Positions 45,784-55,532 of a stretch of 64,000 nucleotides of DNA are shown piece after piece; positions within the stretch are counted from its first letter, which is position 1, and each line of letters opens with the position of its first letter. Origin of the DNA: Dyadobacter alkalitolerans DSM 23607 (GTDB lineage Bacteria; Bacteroidota; Bacteroidia; Cytophagales; Spirosomataceae); assembly GCF_000428845.1 (NCBI RefSeq), contig NZ_AUAS01000009.1:62001-126000 (forward strand), written 5' to 3'. A program made the translations under genes and the position numbers. The notes below the pieces were generated by a model. The model made no database searches, was not told the origin of the DNA, and saw only the letters and a program-made list of their open reading frames with translations.

Positions 45784-48141
45784 ATGTCATTTTCGTCACG
45801 ATGTAGTTTCTTGTTTTTCATCCATATATGCCTTATAAATAGTGTATATGCGCAGTCGTTTTCACCTGAGAACTACAATGTGAAGTGGACAAGCCAGAGC
45901 AAAAATTCGGGAGAATCCATGCCTTGCGGCGGCGGCGACGTTGGGCTGAATGTGTGGGTTGAAAATGGGGATGTGCTGTTTTATTTATCACGAAGCGGGG
46001 CATTTGACGAGAATAATATTTTTCCAAAATTAGGGCGCGTGCGGGTTCGTATATCGCCTAATCCGTTTGAAAAAGGGGCCGAATTCAGGCAGGAGCTGAA
46101 ATTGCTGGAAGGATATGTGGAGATTACAGGCAAGTCTGGAAATCAGGAGGTTATATTAAAAGTTTGGGTTGATGTTTTCAATCCGGTTGTGCATGTGGAT
46201 GTGTCTGGTAACAAGCCTGTTAACGTGAACGCCTGGTATGAAAGCTGGCGGACGCGGGACCGGGAAGTGCAGGCGCGGGAAAAGAACGCGAGTTCGTTCA
46301 AATGGCTGAAAGACAAGGTAATCGCCTCAAAGGACATTATCGATCTGCACCAAAACGGGATTCTTTTTTACCATCAAAATAAAGATTCAACCTTGTTCGA
46401 TCTGGCAGTGAAACAGCAGCAGCTCGAACCTGTGAAATCGGCGTTATGGAATCCACTGAAAGGGATGGTTTATGGCGGCTGGATGCAGGGCGAAAATATG
46501 GTTCCCAACCTTGACAACGGGAAATTGAAGGCAGTTTCCGGAAATTATGTAAATGCTCCGTTTCAGGGATTTGGTCTGAGAAGCAAGGCCGCAGCCCGAA
46601 CGCATCAACTGAATGTGTTCCTTCATATCGACGACAATAGCCATGCCGAAAAGTGGAAAAGCGGGCTGCTGGCCATTGTTTCAAAAGTTAAAAAAGAAGA
46701 AAAAACAGCCCGTCAGAAGACGCTGGATTGGTGGAAAGCTTATTGGCAGCGAAGCCACCTTGCAATTAATGTCAGCAAGCCGGACGCGGCTTCTCCGATT
46801 TGGCAAGTGGGGCGTAATTATCAGATTTTCAGATATATGCTGGGTTGCAATGCTTATGGTTCGTACCCCACAAAATTCAACGGCGGATTGTTCACATACG
46901 ATCCAGTTTTTATCGATTCCACATTGAAATTCGGGCCGGATTACCGGAGCTGGGGCGGCGGGACATTCACGGCCCAGAACCAGCGGCTGGTTTATTGGCC
47001 GATGCTGAAAAGCGGCGATTTTGATATGATGTCTTCGCAATTTGATTTTTACCTGCGCACATTGCGCAATGCAGAAGCACGCACAAAACATTACTGGGGC
47101 CACAAGGGCGCCTCTTTTACGGAGCAAATTGAAAATTTCGGCTTGCCCAATTATGCAGAATACGGACAAAAACGCCCGAAGGATTTTGATCCGGGTTTGG
47201 AATACAATGCCTGGCTTGAATATGTCTGGGACACGTCGCTAGAATTTTGCCTGATGATGCTTGATATCGAGCGATTTACAGGAACTGACATTAGCAAATA
47301 TCTTCCGCTGATTGAAAGCTGCACCGTCTTTTTTGACGAACATTATCAATACCTGGCTGAAAAACGCGGAGCGAAAAAGCTCAATCAAAACGGTCAACTC
47401 ATCATTTTCCCAGGCTCGGCAGCGGAGACTTACAAAATGACTTACAACTCCGTAACCACCATTTCCGGCCTGAAAACAGTGCTTTCGCGCTTGCTCGCCC
47501 TGCCGGAAAAATACGGAACACCGGATCAGCGAAAAGATTGGGAAAGCAGGCTTAGTAGGGTGCCGCCATTAAGTTTTCGTCAAATGGAGGGACGCCAGAC
47601 CATTGCGCCGGCCCAGGCCTGGGAGCGGATCCAGAACACGGAGATCCCGCAGCTTTACCCCGTTTTCCCTTTCGGCATGTACGGCGTGGGCCTGCCAGAC
47701 CTGGAAGTGGCGGTGAACACCTGGAAATATGACACCGAAGCCATCAAAAACAGGAACCATACGAGCTGGCACCAGGACAATATTTTTTGCGCAAGACTAG
47801 CGCTGGCCGAGGAAGCCGCGGCGCTTACCATCAGGAAGTTACGAGATTCTGGCCGCCGGTTTCCGGCATTCTGGGGGCCGGGTCACGACTGGGTTCCCGA
47901 CCATAATTGGGGCGGCTCGGGCATGATTGGCTTGCAGGAAATGCTGATGCAAACCGTCGGCGATTCGATTTACCTTTTCCCGGCCTGGCCACAAGGCTGG
48001 GATGTGCATTTCAAGCTTCATGCGCCTTATAACACAACTGTTGAGGGAGAACTGAAAAATGGAAAGGTCTATCATTTGAAAGTGACCCCGGAAGCACGGA
48101 GAAAAGACGTGGTGATGGCTGAATGGACGAACTCGTATTGA
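45784..48141 (+). CDS. Secreted DUF5703-like, GH95-related six-hairpin protein
   Basis: This 785-residue protein has a signal peptide (about 1-24, INSVYAQ). The opening NYNVKWTSQSKNSGESMPCGGGDVGLNVW parallels the GH95 start (alternating Trp, then a GN/GD-G loop), and a beta-sandwich (about 30-270) is followed by an (alpha/alpha)6 barrel (about 300-690). Recognisable segments are GRNYQIFRYMLGCNAYGSYPTKFNGG, WGGGTFTAQNQRLVYWP and WHQDNIFCARLALAEEAA. The GH95 catalytic set is not obvious, so the activity may differ from fucosidase. I recall this architecture as DUF5703. Its partner in sequence and position is the true GH95 42 bases downstream. Confidence 0.7.
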   Translation: MSFSSRCSFLFFIHICLINSVYAQSFSPENYNVKWTSQSKNSGESMPCGGGDVGLNVWVENGDVLFYLSRSGAFDENNIFPKLGRVRVRISPNPFEKGAEFRQELKLLEGYVEITGKSGNQEVILKVWVDVFNPVVHVDVSGNKPVNVNAWYESWRTRDREVQAREKNASSFKWLKDKVIASKDIIDLHQNGILFYHQNKDSTLFDLAVKQQQLEPVKSALWNPLKGMVYGGWMQGENMVPNLDNGKLKAVSGNYVNAPFQGFGLRSKAAARTHQLNVFLHIDDNSHAEKWKSGLLAIVSKVKKEEKTARQKTLDWWKAYWQRSHLAINVSKPDAASPIWQVGRNYQIFRYMLGCNAYGSYPTKFNGGLFTYDPVFIDSTLKFGPDYRSWGGGTFTAQNQRLVYWPMLKSGDFDMMSSQFDFYLRTLRNAEARTKHYWGHKGASFTEQIENFGLPNYAEYGQKRPKDFDPGLEYNAWLEYVWDTSLEFCLMMLDIERFTGTDISKYLPLIESCTVFFDEHYQYLAEKRGAKKLNQNGQLIIFPGSAAETYKMTYNSVTTISGLKTVLSRLLALPEKYGTPDQRKDWESRLSRVPPLSFRQMEGRQTIAPAQAWERIQNTEIPQLYPVFPFGMYGVGLPDLEVAVNTWKYDTEAIKNRNHTSWHQDNIFCARLALAEEAAALTIRKLRDSGRRFPAFWGPGHDWVPDHNWGGSGMIGLQEMLMQTVGDSIYLFPAWPQGWDVHFKLHAPYNTTVEGELKNGKVYHLKVTPEARRKDVVMAEWTNSY

Positions 48142-48182
48142 GCGCAGTAAAGCGGTTTAGTTCTTAATCTAAATGTATACAA

Positions 48183-50498
48183 ATGATTTTCAGGTTCTTA
48201 CAACTTTCAAAAGCAACATTACTGGCCGGGCTTGTGATCAGTCTGAGCACGATGTCAAGCCATGCGCAGGATCTGAAACTTTGGTATAAACAACCTTCCA
48301 AACAATGGGAAGATGCATTGCCCATCGGCAACGGCAGCCTGGCGGCGATGGTGTTTGGCGGTGTGGAAAATGAGCGGATCCAGTTTAATGAGGAGACGTT
48401 GTGGACCGGCGAGCCACGAAGTTATGCGCACAAAGGCGCAAGCCAGTATTTATCTCAGATCCGGACATTGCTGAACGAGGGCAGGCAAAAAGAAGCGGAA
48501 GCGCTTGCCAGTGAGCATTTTATGGGTGTTCCGCTGCGGCAAATGGCCTATCAGGCATTCGGCGATATGCACATTGATTTTCCGGAGCATACAAACGTGA
48601 GCGACTATCGCCGCGAGCTGGATCTTGAAAAAGGGATTGCGCAGGTTTATTATAAGAATGGTAATGTCGGTTTTAAAAGGGAAGTTTTTGCAAGTTATCC
48701 GGCCAAGGCCATTTATGTAAAACTTACAGCCGATCAAGCCGGAAAGCTGAATTTCGCCGTTCGCATGGATGCCATTCATGCGCAAAAAAACATAACCGGG
48801 TATGCTAACGATTTGACATTGCAAGTGAAGGTTGAAAATGGGGTGCTTGAAGGCGTGGCCAAAATGAAGGTCGTTACGGATGGGAAAGTCAGTCAGGAGA
48901 ATGGTAAAATTAATGTTGACAATGCTACAACAGCAACAGTAATTCTTTCAGCGGCAACGAATTATGTGGATTATCGAACTGTAAATGGAAATCCTGCTGA
49001 GAGATCAGCTGCTATCCTCAAAAATGCACCACCTTTTAATAAGGCCTTGAAAGACCACATTGCAGATCATCAGCGACTTTTCGGTCGTTTTGCGCTGCAT
49101 CTTCCTGTGAAAACCAATTCCGCATTGCCCACAGACGAACGACTTGTCAAATTCAAGGATAACCCCGATGATCCGGCTTTTTTGGCCTTATATGTGCAGT
49201 ATGCGCGCTATTTGCTTATTGCGAGCAGTCGGCCCGGCACGCATGCGGCGAACTTACAGGGAAAGTGGAACCACCAGCTGAAACCTTCCTGGGACAGCAA
49301 ATACACGGTGAACATTAATACGGAAATGAATTACTGGCCGGTCGAAATGGGCAATCTGGCGGAATGTCATCAGCCGCTTTTCGCGATGATTGCCGATCTG
49401 TCGAAAACCGGCGCGGAAACAGCAAAACAACATTACAATGCAAATGGCTGGTTGGTGCATCACAACACCGACGTCTGGCGCGGTGCGGCGCCGATCAATG
49501 CTTCCAATCACGGGATCTGGGTCACAGGCGGTGCGTGGCTGAGCCTGCATTTGTGGGAACATTACCGTTTTACACAGGATAAAATTTTTCTCGAAAAAAC
49601 GGCTTATCCGCTCATGAAGGGCGCAGCAGCATTTTTTGTTGATTTTTTGGTCAAAGACCCACAGACCGGCATGCTGATCAGCTCGCCTTCCAACTCACCT
49701 GAAAACGGTGGCTTGGTAGCTGGACCAACGATGGACCACCAGATTATCAGGGCATTATTCAAAGCGTGCATTGCAAGCGCAAATGTGCTGAAAACAGATC
49801 AGGATTTTTCAGCGAAATTGGAGAAACTTTCCTCGCAAATCGCTCCCAATCAGGTGGGTAAGGCAGGTCAATTACAAGAATGGATGACGGATATTGATGA
49901 CACAACAAGCCATCACCGGCATGTGTCGCATTTGTGGGGCGTGTATCCGGGCGAGGAAATCACTCCTGACAAAACGCCTGAACTGATTCAAGCTGCAAAA
50001 AAATCACTCGAATTCCGCGGCGATGACGGAACTGGGTGGAGCCTTGCCTGGAAAATCAATTACTGGGCGAGATTCCTGGATGGCGAACATGCTTACACAA
50101 TGATCCGAAAGCTCTTTAACCCCATCATGGATGCTTCCGTAAAAAAGGGCGGGGGAGGTTCCTATCCCAATCTTTTCGACGCGCATCCACCGTTCCAGAT
50201 CGATGGGAATTTTGGCGGAGCAGCAGGCATCCTGGAATTACTGGCGCAAAGCCATCTGGGAGAACTGCATTTATTGCCTGCTCTTCCCAAGGCATTACCC
50301 GATGGAACAGTGTCCGGCCTGGTCGCCAGGGGCGCTTTTGAAATTACTATGGAATGGAAAAATGCTCAGTTACAGAGTGTTGACGTACTTTCGAAGGCGG
50401 GTAACCCTTGCCATGTCCGCTATGGATCCAAACGCGTGACATTCGAGACGGTGAAAGGGAAGCATTATAAATTGAATGCGGACCTTCAAGTACAGTAA
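48183..50498 (+). CDS. GH95 alpha-L-fucosidase/alpha-L-galactosidase
   Basis: This 771-residue secreted enzyme has a signal peptide (about 1-27, TMSSHAQD). The N-terminal beta-domain carries the GH95 hallmark LWYKQPSKQWEDALPIGNG and NEETLWTGEP. The (alpha/alpha)6 domain has NINTEMNYWP near 376 (the two Asn that activate water in AfcA), SNSPENGG near 505 (acid Glu) and FDAHPPFQIDGNFGG near 665 (catalytic Asp). GH95 inverts alpha-1,2-L-fucose or alpha-L-galactose linkages, both found on pectin and xyloglucan side chains. I cannot assign which from sequence. It may end the PUL 3 transcript. Confidence 0.92.
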   Translation: MIFRFLQLSKATLLAGLVISLSTMSSHAQDLKLWYKQPSKQWEDALPIGNGSLAAMVFGGVENERIQFNEETLWTGEPRSYAHKGASQYLSQIRTLLNEGRQKEAEALASEHFMGVPLRQMAYQAFGDMHIDFPEHTNVSDYRRELDLEKGIAQVYYKNGNVGFKREVFASYPAKAIYVKLTADQAGKLNFAVRMDAIHAQKNITGYANDLTLQVKVENGVLEGVAKMKVVTDGKVSQENGKINVDNATTATVILSAATNYVDYRTVNGNPAERSAAILKNAPPFNKALKDHIADHQRLFGRFALHLPVKTNSALPTDERLVKFKDNPDDPAFLALYVQYARYLLIASSRPGTHAANLQGKWNHQLKPSWDSKYTVNINTEMNYWPVEMGNLAECHQPLFAMIADLSKTGAETAKQHYNANGWLVHHNTDVWRGAAPINASNHGIWVTGGAWLSLHLWEHYRFTQDKIFLEKTAYPLMKGAAAFFVDFLVKDPQTGMLISSPSNSPENGGLVAGPTMDHQIIRALFKACIASANVLKTDQDFSAKLEKLSSQIAPNQVGKAGQLQEWMTDIDDTTSHHRHVSHLWGVYPGEEITPDKTPELIQAAKKSLEFRGDDGTGWSLAWKINYWARFLDGEHAYTMIRKLFNPIMDASVKKGGGGSYPNLFDAHPPFQIDGNFGGAAGILELLAQSHLGELHLLPALPKALPDGTVSGLVARGAFEITMEWKNAQLQSVDVLSKAGNPCHVRYGSKRVTFETVKGKHYKLNADLQVQ

Positions 50499-50565
50499 AC
50501 CTGTCCTGTATTTATCTTTACTTCCGAATGTTTTTTATTTATTTCCTTTCTGACTTTTGAATAAT

Positions 50566-52047
50566 ATGAACGGCCCATTTATACTGGCGATTGACCAAGG
50601 CACGAGCAGCACTAAAACACTCGTATTCGACAGAATGGGCGCTGCTGTCGCGCGCGGCGTGGAGGCGCTTCATACGCAGTATCTGGATGGTGGGCTTGTA
50701 GAGCAGGATCCTGAGGAGATTTACCAAAATGTGCTTTTATCCGTTCGGAAATGCCTAGCCGATTTTGAGCAAAAGGGTGGAATCATTTCCGAGATAACGG
50801 CCTGCGGGATTTCGAATCAGCGCGAAACATTCGTGTTGTGGGATGAAACTGGAAAACCTTTGTGCCCGGCCGTGGTTTGGCAATGTAAAAGATCGGTTGC
50901 TGTTTGTGAAAAACTCAAAACATCCGGCCTGGAAGATGAGATCCGGGAGAAAACAGGACTGCTGATCGATCCTTATTTCTCGGGCTCAAAAGTGATTTGG
51001 CTCAATGAGCATAATGCAGCCGTAAAAGCCACTATCGAAGCTGGAAAGGCATTTTTCGGGACAGTCGACACTTGGTTGCTGTACAAATTAACCAGCGGCT
51101 CAGCCTATCTCACCGATCATACCAATGCCTCGCGGACCTTATTCTTCAATCTTAAAACATTGGATTGGGACCGCGACTTGCTAAGTAAATTTGACTTGAA
51201 AAACCTGCAACTTCCTGATATTCAACCTTCATCTTCCTCCTTTGGTGCAACTGATTTTGAAGGATTGTTGCAAACCAAAATCAATGTCACCGGTATGATC
51301 GGCGACTCGCATGCCGCTGCTTTTGGGGAAGGATGTTTCGCGCCGGGCGTGGCAAAAGCAACATTGGGGACGGGCTCCTCCATCTTAATGAATATAGGAA
51401 AAGAGCCAAAATCTTCCAAAAATGGCATGGTAACGACCATTGGATGGAGTACGGGCGACCACGTAGAATATGCGCTGGAAGGCGTTATCGTCACGTGCGG
51501 CGCGACGGTTTTATGGTTGAAAAATAATCTTGGAATGTTTGGGGACATTGCAGATACGCAGGAGATGGCAAATGCGGTCCGTGATAATAATGGCGTATAC
51601 CTGGTTCCGGCATTCAGCGGACTAGGCGCGCCGCACTGGGATATGAGCCGCAAAGCCTCCATCACCGGGCTGACTTTTGACTGTAATAAAAATCACGTGG
51701 TAAGGGCTGCCCTGGAATCCATTCCCTACCAAATCAAGGATGTAATTACGGCTATGGAGGCGGATACGGGCATTTTGTTGCAGGAATTGAAAGTTGATGG
51801 CGGCCTCACCGCCAACACATTCGTCGTTCAGTTCCTGGCGGATCTACTGGAAAAGCCGGTAGTGAATCTGGGCTTTCCAGAGGTTTCGGCCTTGGGCGCG
51901 GCTTATCTTGCTGGCTTGCAAGCTGGTGTATACAAGGACATTGCTTTTCTCAAAAATTTGGACAGCAACCATACAATGCTGCTTCCTTCGCCTGACAATG
52001 CGATCGCCCGGGCTGGATATATAGGTTGGCAGGAAGCGATTGGTTGA
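50566..52047 (+). CDS. FGGY-family carbohydrate kinase, glycerol-kinase-like
   Basis: This 493-residue cytoplasmic kinase starts at ATG 50566 (a TTG nine bases upstream is possible). It shows ILAIDQGTSSTK, GISNQRETFVLWD, VVWQCKRS, DPYFSGSKVIWL, TDHTNASRTLFFNLKTLDWD, ALEGVIVTCGATVLWL and a C-terminal KVDGGLTANTFVVQFLADLL with ALGAAYLAGL, all close to GlpK. The catalytic Asp is D247, but the GDQQAA context usual in GlpK reads GDSHAA. It could phosphorylate glycerol or a sugar released by the surrounding locus. It is the only intracellular catabolic enzyme in the PUL 3-4 region. Confidence 0.8.
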   Translation: MNGPFILAIDQGTSSTKTLVFDRMGAAVARGVEALHTQYLDGGLVEQDPEEIYQNVLLSVRKCLADFEQKGGIISEITACGISNQRETFVLWDETGKPLCPAVVWQCKRSVAVCEKLKTSGLEDEIREKTGLLIDPYFSGSKVIWLNEHNAAVKATIEAGKAFFGTVDTWLLYKLTSGSAYLTDHTNASRTLFFNLKTLDWDRDLLSKFDLKNLQLPDIQPSSSSFGATDFEGLLQTKINVTGMIGDSHAAAFGEGCFAPGVAKATLGTGSSILMNIGKEPKSSKNGMVTTIGWSTGDHVEYALEGVIVTCGATVLWLKNNLGMFGDIADTQEMANAVRDNNGVYLVPAFSGLGAPHWDMSRKASITGLTFDCNKNHVVRAALESIPYQIKDVITAMEADTGILLQELKVDGGLTANTFVVQFLADLLEKPVVNLGFPEVSALGAAYLAGLQAGVYKDIAFLKNLDSNHTMLLPSPDNAIARAGYIGWQEAIG

Positions 52048-52074
52048 TTAAAATCAGCATTTTATTAGTAGATG

Positions 52075-52104
52075 AAGCCTCTATGTCCCACGCAGGCTTT
52101 TTAT
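52075..52104 (+). terminator. Weak terminator-like hairpin after kinase
   Basis: A short stem AAGCCT (52075-52080) with AGGCTT (52094-52099) and a 13-base loop is followed by TTT. The stem is only six pairs, so termination efficiency is doubtful. Confidence 0.35.
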
Positions 52105-52135
52105 ATTACTTTCTATTTTTTACCAGACAACATTT

Positions 52136-52173
52136 CGATTGCATGCTCTTTTGAGAGTCAAAATGCGTAATCG
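52136..52173 (+). other. Composite hairpin in PUL 4 upstream region
   Basis: CGATT (52136-52140) pairs with AATCG (52169-52173), GCAT (52141-52144) with ATGC (52163-52166), and CTCT with AGAG around an inner TTTT/TTTG loop, with bulges between tiers. It lies about 130 bases before SusC. It could be an operator or RNA element, or chance in AT-rich sequence. Confidence 0.3.
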
Positions 52174-52299
52174 GGATGGTTTTAAACAATTTTTTATCGA
52201 AATAAGACATAAATATTAGCGAACTGTTTTTTGTATGTGAAAATGTTCCTATTTTTCGTAAAAAATAGAATAAAAAAGAAAGTAAAAGAAAGATCACAT

Positions 52300-55200
52300 A
52301 TGAAGAGAATCTTACCGATCATCCTGGCATTGATACTGGCTGTGCCGGTGGTGAATGCGCAGAGTCTCGCTGTAAAAGGCAGCGTGACAGGCGTTAATGA
52401 CACGGACCCTTTACCGGGTGTGAGTGTTGTGATCAAGGGGACGCAGCGGGGAACGACAACGGGCGCGGATGGAACATTCCAGATTGAGGTGCCGAGTCAG
52501 GAAACAGTGCTGGTTTTCAGTTTCGTAGGTTATCAGTCTGTTGAAGAGACAGTTGGGAGTCGCACGGAGATTTCGGTAAAGCTAAATTCAGAAAGCAAAT
52601 CACTGGAAGAAATGGTCGTGGTCGGTTATGGATCACAAAGCAAGCGCGCCGTTACCGGGGCGGTGATTTCTATTAATTATGATAAATTCAAAGACCGCTC
52701 TTTCAGCAACGTGACGCAGTCGCTTGCCGGGACTTTGCCGGGGGTTAACATTTCCCAATCGCAGGGAGCACCGGGCGCTTCACCGGTGATCAAGATCCGT
52801 GGGGTCAGCTCCATTACAGCTGGCACAAACCCGCTGATCGTTGTGGACGGCGTTCCGCTTGAAAATTTCAATCTGAACCTCATTAATCCACAGGACATCG
52901 AGTCGATCGAGGTTTTGAAAGATGCTTCTTCTGCTGCAATTTACGGTTCCAGAGGTTCCAGCGGGGTGATTTTGGTTACGACCAAAATGGGCAAGCCTGG
53001 AAAAGTAAGCGTTAGCGCAAATGTGGAATACGGATCGCAAAAAGTAGTCCGTCGCGTGAAAATGATGGACGCACAGCAATACATTGAAACCTATAAAGAT
53101 GCAAAAAACAATGCGTGGACGGCGCAGGGCGGGAAGGCCAGCGACCCGAACAGTGTGCGTCCCGCAACATTAAAAATACCGGAAGACTTTACAAATAATC
53201 CGGAGCAATTCGGAAAAGGCACCAACTGGCAGGATGTCATGTTCCGCACAGCCCCGTCCTACAATGCGCAAGTGACGATTTCGGGTGGCACGGAAAAAAC
53301 GCAATACATGTTTTCGGCTGCTTACCTGGATCAAACGGCTGTTTTGGATGCAAACTATTACAAACGCTTGTCGGTAAGATCTAATGTTAAAACGCAGATC
53401 AACAAGCGGTTAAGTGTCGGACTCAATCTGGGCATCACCTCAATTTTTGACCGCACGGAAGGCACGCAAGGGAAAAGCGACGTCATCAGTCTGGGATTGC
53501 AAAGCAACCCGCATTTTCCGGTTTACAATGAAAATGGCAACCTAGGGTTCCGTGATCCCAATTCAGCCTGGTTCCGGTTCACCTCATTCGGCGACATGAA
53601 TTTATGGCATCCATATTCGCTTACAAGGGAAGTGGATAAGTCCAGAAAGTCGTTCAATACGCTGGCAACAGGCTTTCTGGAATATGAGATCGTCGATAAT
53701 CTGAGATTCAGGACGAGCCTTAGTGGTAACCTTTACAACTCGCGAAATGCATTTTATTGGAATGATAAACAAAAATACGGTTACTCGGCGGTGCTGGCAG
53801 CGCAAGGCAATGCAGGAGACGCTTATATGTTCAACTGGCTGAGCGAAAACACATTAACCTATGAGAAAAAGATCGGAGAGCATGCATTAACGGGACTTTT
53901 GGGTTATACAAGCCAGAAACAGCGTGACGAGACCATGTATGTGGCTGCCAATAATTTTCCTAATGACCTGGTTCATACGCTCAATGCGGGAACGGTCACA
54001 GCCGGGAACACCACGGCGAGCGAATGGTCGTTGCTTTCGTATCTCGCACGGGTGCAATACAATTTTAAGAACAAATATTTCCTTACAGGTGCGATCCGTC
54101 GCGATGGTATGTCGCGTTTTGGAGAAGACAATAAATGGGGTTACTTTCCTTCTGTATCAGCAGGTTGGCTCATTTCTGACGAGCGCTTTTTATCAGGCGT
54201 GAATGCGATCAACAGTCTGAAACTCCGCGCCAGCTACGGCGTGACCGGCAACAACCAGATCCCTAATTACGGATCGATCAGCTTGCTGGCATCGGCTCCT
54301 TATGTGAACGGCACAACGATTGCGAATGGCTTGAAAGTGAGTAACCTGGCCAACTCCGGACTGCGCTGGGAAAAGACAAACCAGTTTAATGTGGGTGTTG
54401 ACCTGGCCATATTCAATAACCGGGTAAACCTATCGGCAGAATATTACAATTCGATCACCCGCGATATGCTCCTTTTCGTGCCTGTCCCGGACATCACGGG
54501 CTTTTCTTCCCAGCTCACGAACATTGGCAAGATGCGTAACCGGGGTGTTGAACTAAACATTTCCACCAAAAACCTGGCAGGTGCCGTTACCTGGACAACC
54601 GATTTCAACGTGTCTAGAAACCGCAATAAAGTGCTGCAACTGGGCCCGGGCAATGCGCCGATCCAGTATGTGGATAATGTGGTAACCGTCCGCACGGAAG
54701 TAGGGCAGCCTGTTTCGAATTTTTACGGATATGTTTTTGATGGTGTTTTCAACAACCAGGGCGAAATTGATGCTTACCCGCATCACGCCAGCACCACGCC
54801 CGGCGACCCAAGGGTGCGCGATGTGAACGGGGATGGAAAAATCTCAGATGCGGACCGGACGATATTGGGCAACTATCAGCCCGATTTCACTGCCGGGATC
54901 ACCAATACGCTTGGTTATAAGGGTTTTGAGCTTTCGTTTTTGTTTCAGGGATCGTTCGGCGGAGAGATTGCCAACAACAATGTGCGCTATCTGGGCACCT
55001 GGGATAATGGCCGTAATTTCTTTGAAAGCATGTACAATTACTGGCGTTCGGAAGCCCAGCCTGGCGATGGCAAACATTTCAAGCCGTCGGTAAATTATCT
55101 GGGCCTTCAAAAGCAATTCTCATCCTACTGGGTGGAAGATGCATCTTTCGTGCGGTTGCGGAATGTGCGGGTTTCCTATTCATTGCCTGCGAAATGGACC

Positions 55201-55446
55201 AACAAGCTCAAAATCGGCAGTGCCAGGGTTTACGTGAATGCCGAAAACGTGCATTTATTCAGCAAATACACAGGTTACGACCCAGAAAATACAACTTACG
55301 GAACAACGTCATATAGCAGCAGCATGGAAACAGCAGGGTCTTACAGCAGCGGAAACGCGCCTGTGCCGGGCGCATTCCAGGGCGTAGATTACGGATCTTA
55401 TCCATTGCCAAGAACCATTACCGTAGGCATCAAAGCTGATCTCTAA
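52300..55446 (+). CDS. SusC-like TonB-dependent transporter, PUL 4
   Basis: This 1048-residue transporter starts at ATG 52300, giving signal peptide MKRILPIILALILAVPVVNAQ. The frame is open to 52231 but that would add a Lys-rich, non-signal extension. A carboxypeptidase-like domain (about 25-105, VKGSVTGVNDTDPLPGVSVV to FSFVGY), the segment EMVVVGYGSQSKRAVTGA, the plug (about 125-240, GVNISQSQGAPGASPVIKIRG, SAAIYGSRGSSGVILVTTK) and the barrel follow. A 252-base gap separates it from the kinase, so it probably has its own promoter; TATTTTTC at 52250 with TTTG at 52230 is a weak candidate. SusD begins 86 bases downstream. Confidence 0.95.
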   Translation: MKRILPIILALILAVPVVNAQSLAVKGSVTGVNDTDPLPGVSVVIKGTQRGTTTGADGTFQIEVPSQETVLVFSFVGYQSVEETVGSRTEISVKLNSESKSLEEMVVVGYGSQSKRAVTGAVISINYDKFKDRSFSNVTQSLAGTLPGVNISQSQGAPGASPVIKIRGVSSITAGTNPLIVVDGVPLENFNLNLINPQDIESIEVLKDASSAAIYGSRGSSGVILVTTKMGKPGKVSVSANVEYGSQKVVRRVKMMDAQQYIETYKDAKNNAWTAQGGKASDPNSVRPATLKIPEDFTNNPEQFGKGTNWQDVMFRTAPSYNAQVTISGGTEKTQYMFSAAYLDQTAVLDANYYKRLSVRSNVKTQINKRLSVGLNLGITSIFDRTEGTQGKSDVISLGLQSNPHFPVYNENGNLGFRDPNSAWFRFTSFGDMNLWHPYSLTREVDKSRKSFNTLATGFLEYEIVDNLRFRTSLSGNLYNSRNAFYWNDKQKYGYSAVLAAQGNAGDAYMFNWLSENTLTYEKKIGEHALTGLLGYTSQKQRDETMYVAANNFPNDLVHTLNAGTVTAGNTTASEWSLLSYLARVQYNFKNKYFLTGAIRRDGMSRFGEDNKWGYFPSVSAGWLISDERFLSGVNAINSLKLRASYGVTGNNQIPNYGSISLLASAPYVNGTTIANGLKVSNLANSGLRWEKTNQFNVGVDLAIFNNRVNLSAEYYNSITRDMLLFVPVPDITGFSSQLTNIGKMRNRGVELNISTKNLAGAVTWTTDFNVSRNRNKVLQLGPGNAPIQYVDNVVTVRTEVGQPVSNFYGYVFDGVFNNQGEIDAYPHHASTTPGDPRVRDVNGDGKISDADRTILGNYQPDFTAGITNTLGYKGFELSFLFQGSFGGEIANNNVRYLGTWDNGRNFFESMYNYWRSEAQPGDGKHFKPSVNYLGLQKQFSSYWVEDASFVRLRNVRVSYSLPAKWTNKLKIGSARVYVNAENVHLFSKYTGYDPENTTYGTTSYSSSMETAGSYSSGNAPVPGAFQGVDYGSYPLPRTITVGIKADL

Positions 55447-55532
55447 TGCGGCATAGCGTCAGAAACTAACAATTCAATTTGCGGCTGCCGCTGCGGAGTG
55501 TTCGAAGCAAACCCAAAACATTAGAAACAAAA

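Noticed and set aside
52249..52268. AT-only hairpin CTATTTTT/AAAAATAG before the PUL 4 SusC
   Set aside because: Eight weak pairs in an A/T-rich leader are expected by chance and it overlaps the weak promoter candidate.
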